A stretch of 25,434 bases of DNA from CAZOVK01 sp964583165 (GTDB lineage: Bacteria; Bacillota; Clostridia; Lachnospirales; WRAX01), in the NCBI GenBank assembly GCA_964583165.1, contig CAZOVK010000029.1:1-25434 (forward strand). Direction: 5' to 3'. The notes under the pieces were generated by a model. That model worked only from the letters and a program-made list of their open reading frames with translations, was not told where the DNA came from and did no database searches. This document shows, one piece after another, positions 22,083 through 25,434 of the stretch. Position 1 is the stretch's first letter, and every line of letters begins with the position of its first letter. The position numbers were made by a program, and so were the translations under genes.

Positions 22083-23331
22083 ACTTTACAGCGAACTGCC
22101 CGAATTTGGCGGCTTTCATACTTTTGATACAATATCTGGCAGTTTGAAAACGATAACCGAACAAGAGTTTAACGACTTACGCCTTGTTACACCGCCCGAA
22201 CACATCTTTTACGGGCAATCCGACACGCATACCGCGTTTTTCAGGCGTGCGTATTTCCAAATCACGCGCCGTTGTAATCTATTATGTGACCACTGTTTCA
22301 TAAAGGCCGACAGCCACCAAAGCGACCTCGAACCCGCGACCGTTTTTCGTCTTGCGGAATATCTTGGGCGCAAGGGGTTAATGGAGGTACGTTTGAGCGG
22401 TGGCGAACCGACGATTGCGGGGCAGTTCATCCCGATTGTTGAGGCGTTTAAGCAGAATAATGTCTATGTGTCGGTAGGTACAAACGGATTGTGGACGGAT
22501 GAAGTGCTGGACTATTTTTGCAATCAGAAACACATGTGGCTGGTTGTATCTATTGATGGTAATGAAGAGTCACACAACCTTATTCGCCCCCATTCATACC
22601 AACGCATAATCGAAAATCTAAGGGCGTTGCGCCGTCGTAACACAAACATTCGCCTACGCATAAACACCGTATTATGCAGGAACAACGTAAACGACATAGA
22701 ACACCTCGCGCAACTCACGCAAGAGTTCGGCGCTGAAAGTGTTGTGCTTATACCACTTCGCGCACAGGTCAGAACACAGAGTTATCTCCAAAACATGCTC
22801 TCGGGCGAGGAGTTTTGCGCGGCGATTCAGAGAATGGCGGGCTACAAAGAGAAGTATGGCATCAACTTCTCAACAACAGTCAAACACTACGCGCGTGAAC
22901 ACATCATTATGGACCGAATTTTCACCAAAACCTCCTCATGCGCGGCGGGTCGCGAGGGCACAAACCTAGATTTTGACAATGTGCGCCGCAAGATAGTCCT
23001 TTACGGTTGTTCATATTGCCCGGCATCTGACCCAACAGCACCCGAGGCGTTGCGCTCACCGTTTACGGCAGGAGAGGCTTCATATGACAATCTCGACGAG
23101 ATAGAAGCCATTTGGGGTGACGACACGCGCTGGCAGTTGTTCCGCGACTTGACGCATAAGAGTGACGAATGCCGCTCATGCGAATACTTCCCGCGTCATT
23201 GTGAGGGCAGCTGTCCCACGCTCAATTTTGACGTATCACAACTGGACTTGACAGCCGATGTAGCGGCACAACTCAAAAGCCAACTGCAAAAGAATGGCGA
23301 ATGGTATTGCTACAAACAGATTGGTTTGTAG
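22075..23331 (+). CDS. Radical SAM/SPASM-type protein, probable peptide- or protein-modifying enzyme
   Basis: This 418-residue protein carries CX3CX2C at Cys67, Cys71 and Cys74 (CNLLCDHC), then the AdoMet-contact motif LSGGEP. A Cys-rich C-terminus (SSCAAGREG, CSYCPASD, CRSCEYFPRHCEGSCP) points to auxiliary clusters as in SPASM proteins. The 60 residues before the core (LPEFGGFHTFDTISG, then TITEQEFNDL) resemble the N-terminal segment of many peptide-maturing radical SAM enzymes. The frame is open further upstream, but the ATG at 22075, preceded by GGCGGGGGAA, is the natural start and overlaps the preceding gene by eight bases. It ends just before a strong terminator. Substrate unknown. Confidence 0.88.
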   Translation: MIRLYSELPEFGGFHTFDTISGSLKTITEQEFNDLRLVTPPEHIFYGQSDTHTAFFRRAYFQITRRCNLLCDHCFIKADSHQSDLEPATVFRLAEYLGRKGLMEVRLSGGEPTIAGQFIPIVEAFKQNNVYVSVGTNGLWTDEVLDYFCNQKHMWLVVSIDGNEESHNLIRPHSYQRIIENLRALRRRNTNIRLRINTVLCRNNVNDIEHLAQLTQEFGAESVVLIPLRAQVRTQSYLQNMLSGEEFCAAIQRMAGYKEKYGINFSTTVKHYAREHIIMDRIFTKTSSCAAGREGTNLDFDNVRRKIVLYGCSYCPASDPTAPEALRSPFTAGEASYDNLDEIEAIWGDDTRWQLFRDLTHKSDECRSCEYFPRHCEGSCPTLNFDVSQLDLTADVAAQLKSQLQKNGEWYCYKQIGL

Positions 23332-23340
23332 GGGTAAAAG

Positions 23341-23384
23341 AAGGGAGGATATGCGCTCATATCCTCCCCTTACCCTTTTCTTTC
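23341..23384. terminator. Bidirectional terminator after the radical SAM cluster
   Basis: A perfect 11-base-pair stem, GGGAGGATATG (23343-23353) with CATATCCTCCC (23358-23368), has a four-base loop. T-rich sequence follows on the plus strand (CTTACCCTTTTCTTT) and the minus strand (CTTCTTTT). It terminates the radical SAM operon and the opposing, now broken, DUF2304 gene whose original stop lies inside the loop. Confidence 0.85.
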
Positions 23385-23723
23385 ACTTCTCGCAAACGCT
23401 TTTCGAGCAGTGCGACCTACTGCGATAACTCCAGAATGCGTTGTGACCGTCGTGATTCAATGGAGATTAAACTCAACATTATCAACAGTATACCGAAAAA
23501 CAATAAAGTGAAAAGCGCGTTTGACGGTGTTTGGATGCCGATAACATTCGCAAGTGCCTCCAATATTTCTGGGCATATCGCAATCGTCAACAACAGTATG
23601 TCAAAGAATATCCAGAGCACGGCATATCTTATCCAATTGCACGTTTTTAGTCATATACAATATAATCAGCAGGAACGTGGCTAGTCCCGCTATAAAACCC
23701 CATTGCAATAAAGGCGACAGCAC
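23357..23723 (-). pseudogene. Broken DUF2304-type membrane protein gene
   Basis: Two minus-strand frames together read as one DUF2304 protein. The first (VLSPLLQWGFIAGLATF, then LIILYMTKN) runs from a GTG at 23723. A one-base insertion near 23615-23622 shifts to the second frame (VLWIFFDILLLTIAICPEIL, then IGIQTPSN). That frame meets a TAG at 23417-23419 and yet continues with VALLEKRLREVKEK to a TGA at 23357. The summed length of about 121 residues is right for the family, which is usually found beside polysaccharide glycosyltransferases. The start overlaps the stop of the glycosyltransferase remnant upstream (TAGTG), showing that they once formed an operon. Confidence 0.75.
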
Positions 23724-24427
23724 TATTCCCAACTCCCCTTGCCATTTGTCAAATGATAAAGTAAGATTATCATTGACGTGACCACAATGTAGGCGATAGA
23801 AGCCCACTCGTCTATAGAACTCGCCCGCCGCTCCGTTCGCGCATTGTTACACCAATCTCCTTTATCTTGGCGCGGTTTGACTGGCTTGAATGATAGAAAC
23901 AGGCTCGGGGTAATCACACGGATATGTTTTGGCGTATGATTCTATAAGTTTTCGCCCTACGGCACGACACCCACTTGTTACATCCTTAACTCTAACACCG
24001 CAACACAGCATTATCAGCGTTGATAACCATACTATACCCACGCGGCGTAACGGCGTGGAGAGATAGCCGACATTCCCTATGAAGCGCGAACCTATAACCA
24101 TATCAGCTTCACTCCTCAAAATGGGTTCAATCATTTGACTGATACAGCGGGCTTCGTGCTGACCATCACCGTCATGTTGACGGCTATTTCATACCCATTC
24201 TCCAGCGCGTATTGATACCCAACTTGAACCGCCCCGCCTATCCCCATGTTTATCGGCGAGTTTATATGGTTATACCCACGTCGTCGGCATATGGTGGATG
24301 TGCCGTCCGTCCTGTCGTCATTGAAAACAATATAGTCATATTGGGGGAACAGCGTTATAACAGAGTCAACGACAGATTCAATAGTGTCAGCCTCATTGTA
24401 AGCGGGTATTATAATGAGTGTTTTCAT
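23723..24427 (-). pseudogene. Frameshifted family 2 glycosyltransferase gene
   Basis: The minus-strand ATG at 24427 opens MKTLIIIPAYNEADTIESVV, the classic N-terminus of GT2 enzymes such as dolichyl-phosphate-mannose-like synthases. Near 24173 the nucleotide-sugar/metal motif DGDGQH is split by loss of one base. The next frame carries ADMVIGSRF and VTSGCRAVGR. Two further shifts, near 23871-23885 and 23817-23824, separate KIKEIGVTMRERSGG and SSIDEWASIAYIVVTS. The reconstructed length of about 234 residues is normal for the family. The enzyme would have made a lipid-linked or surface sugar; with at least three indels it is dead. Confidence 0.85.
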
Positions 24428-24760
24428 GCTTTATGCCCACTCTTTTATCTCTTCTCCCAACAATCAACGCGGCAACGCCCAAAAACCCGTCAATGTCAAC
24501 ACTATACCTCGTACAAGGCCCTTTGGTGTGTATGACAATGTTATCTCATAAACTCCAGGTCAATCTCTATCGCTATAAACGCGCCTAATGCGGATGGGTT
24601 TGTCATCAATAGAAGCCGTCCAACCCTCGTCATACGGTATTGTCGTCATTACTGTTTCGTTTTCTCCTACGTTCACCACGGCTTCAAATCGAGTCTGAAC
24701 GGGGCTACCGGCGGTTGATTGCTGAATGCCTCTGACGGCATTTAGAAAAGTAAGCACCGC
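24425..24760 (-). pseudogene. C-terminal remnant of a YfhO-like membrane protein gene
   Basis: Minus-strand frames contain the YfhO-family tail: FEAVVNVGENETVMTTIPYD, then EGWTASIDDKPIRI, then after a shift FIAIEID, after another PGVYEITLSYTPKGLVRG, and after a third FLGVAALIVGRRDKR. YfhO proteins are large membrane proteins of about 800-900 residues linked to glycosylation of surface polymers. Only about the last 100 residues remain, and they start just downstream of the serine recombinase stop. The rest of the gene was probably displaced by the element carrying the recombinase. The left edge abuts the glycosyltransferase start. Confidence 0.65.
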
Positions 24761-24773
24761 ATAAACACAAAGT

Positions 24774-25325
24774 CTACTGCTCAACATTCCCGATGAAATT
24801 ATAGTAAATCACAATTTCTCTAGGTTGCACTGTACTTGCCGATACGGTTATATGGTCAATCAACAAAGTAGCAGTTGCCCTGTCTAATTCAGTAATATTG
24901 ACATATTTCTTAATCAGGGCGATAAAGGTTTCAACATCACTTTCATCTTTGCTCTGCTGCTCGATGGAAATTGCCAACAGCTTCGCCTGTTTCAGTAGCT
25001 CTTGCTTTTCAGCTTGCTAATTCCGTGCGTACTCAGTGAAAATCTCCGAGGACTCACCGCCCAAAACCGATTTCTCAAAAGCCGCTTGCAACAGCTTATC
25101 CAACTCAGCAAGCCGTTTATTTACCTTCTTTAGCGCGTTCCTATCAGTTGTTAGCTTTGAGCTGGTTGATTGCTTCTTGATTGCATAGAACCGCTCTCTA
25201 GCAGCACTTTCATCGGCAAAACTTCCCCCGCTTTTTCGCGTATGTCTGCAGTCACAATCGCAAGCAAATCCTTTTTGGATATATAATGAGAAGCGCAGGC
25301 TGTGTGTATTTTGGCGCAAATACAA
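24774..25325 (-). pseudogene. Truncated large serine recombinase (C-terminal part) with an in-frame stop
   Basis: One continuous minus-strand frame is interrupted only by a TAG at 25017-25019. The upstream part contains the charged coiled-coil DRNALKKVNKRLAELDKLL. The downstream part resumes QAEKQELLKQAKLL and ends with ITVSASTV and IVIYYNFIGNVEQ, the DUF4368-type end of large serine integrases from Tn4451-like and other conjugative elements or phages. The catalytic resolvase domain is missing. Homology becomes unclear around 25250-25325, where an IS5-type element begins, so the IS probably removed the 5' part. The recombinase end lies next to the yfhO remnant. Confidence 0.75.
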
Positions 25326-25434
25326 TTAAGATATCTATAGAGAGGGATTTAAATGCGCAGACCATACCCAAGCGACATGACACGTGAGCAGTTTAGCTTG
25401 ATAAAGAAGGATTTAGAAAGTGCGAACAAAACCA
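25250..25434 (+). mobile_element. Left end of an IS5-type insertion sequence (partial)
   Basis: The transposase start, together with the point where recombinase homology fades, places the left boundary of the element at roughly 25250-25340. The exact edge and target duplication cannot be determined because the right end is outside the window. Confidence 0.5.
25353..25434 (+). CDS. IS5-family transposase, N-terminal fragment cut by the window edge
   Basis: An ATG at 25353, preceded by AGAGGGA, opens MRRPYPSDMTREQFSLIKKD, continuing LESANKT to the last base. This matches the start of many IS5/IS4-type DDE transposases, which begin with a YPSDxTxEQF-like motif in a DUF4096-type domain. The remainder lies beyond the window, so completeness is unknown. 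The insertion sequence's left end must lie between the last recognisable recombinase residue and this ATG, but I could not define its terminal inverted repeat with one end only. Confidence 0.75.
   Translation, partial: MRRPYPSDMTREQFSLIKKDLESANKT

Noticed and set aside
23351..23428. A 25-codon frame beginning inside the terminator after the third radical SAM gene
   Set aside because: The GGAGG is only two bases from the ATG and both are part of the terminator stem. It is antisense to the end of the DUF2304 remnant.
23417..25019. Possible recoding of TAG as a sense codon
   Set aside because: Several healthy genes in the window end naturally with TAG (gltS, the gene at 6242, the ATPase, two radical SAM genes). 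The lone TAGs occur only in a region that also has several indels, so decay explains them.

Overview
The window looks like a chromosomal segment of an anaerobic, spore-forming Clostridia-type Firmicute, probably Oscillospirales-like (inference). Ribosome-binding sites are strong GGAGG-type sequences and SigA-like promoters are easy to read. A sodium-pumping decarboxylase cluster, an A-type flavoprotein, a DacF-type carboxypeptidase and a sporulation-sigma-like promoter fit this picture. No rRNA, intact tRNA or CRISPR array was seen.

Layout. 1-1179: a lone radical SAM gene on the plus strand, overlapping tail to tail with gltS (Na+/glutamate symporter, minus strand). 2485-3535: a GNAT acetyltransferase (minus) behind a leader that encodes a 29-residue peptide and has mutually exclusive antiterminator and terminator stems. 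This is a ribosome-mediated attenuator and the most striking regulatory element here. 3580-4363: two related small cysteine-containing proteins behind a SigE-like promoter. 4436-5605: a secreted D-Ala-D-Ala carboxypeptidase (minus). 5713-14285: one long plus-strand run of trmL, an acyl-CoA-type carboxyltransferase, OadG, a biotin carrier, OadB, an OadA-type carboxyltransferase, the flavo-diiron protein FprA, and a NitT/TauT-like ABC transporter. 14295-19609: a second run, pepT-araD-pgk-tpiA-eno, with its own promoter. 19610-19822: a hairpin-rich spacer that ends in a terminator almost touching the next ribosome-binding site. 19823-23331: three consecutive radical SAM genes, one with a cobalamin-binding-type N-terminus and two with SPASM-like C-terminal cysteines. 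23357-25325: a minus-strand graveyard of broken DUF2304, glycosyltransferase, YfhO and large serine recombinase genes. The 5' end of an IS5-type transposase runs off the right edge.

How the genes fit together. The decarboxylase operon should couple decarboxylation of a carboxylic acid or acyl-CoA to Na+ export through biotin. Unusually, it carries two unrelated carboxyltransferase folds with one shared membrane pump. GltS could use the Na+ gradient. The second operon supplies lower glycolysis plus a pentose-phosphate entry enzyme and a tripeptidase. The radical SAM trio looks like a peptide- or metabolite-modifying cassette, but no precursor peptide could be found. The right end records an integration event, apparently into yfhO, followed by decay and IS insertion.
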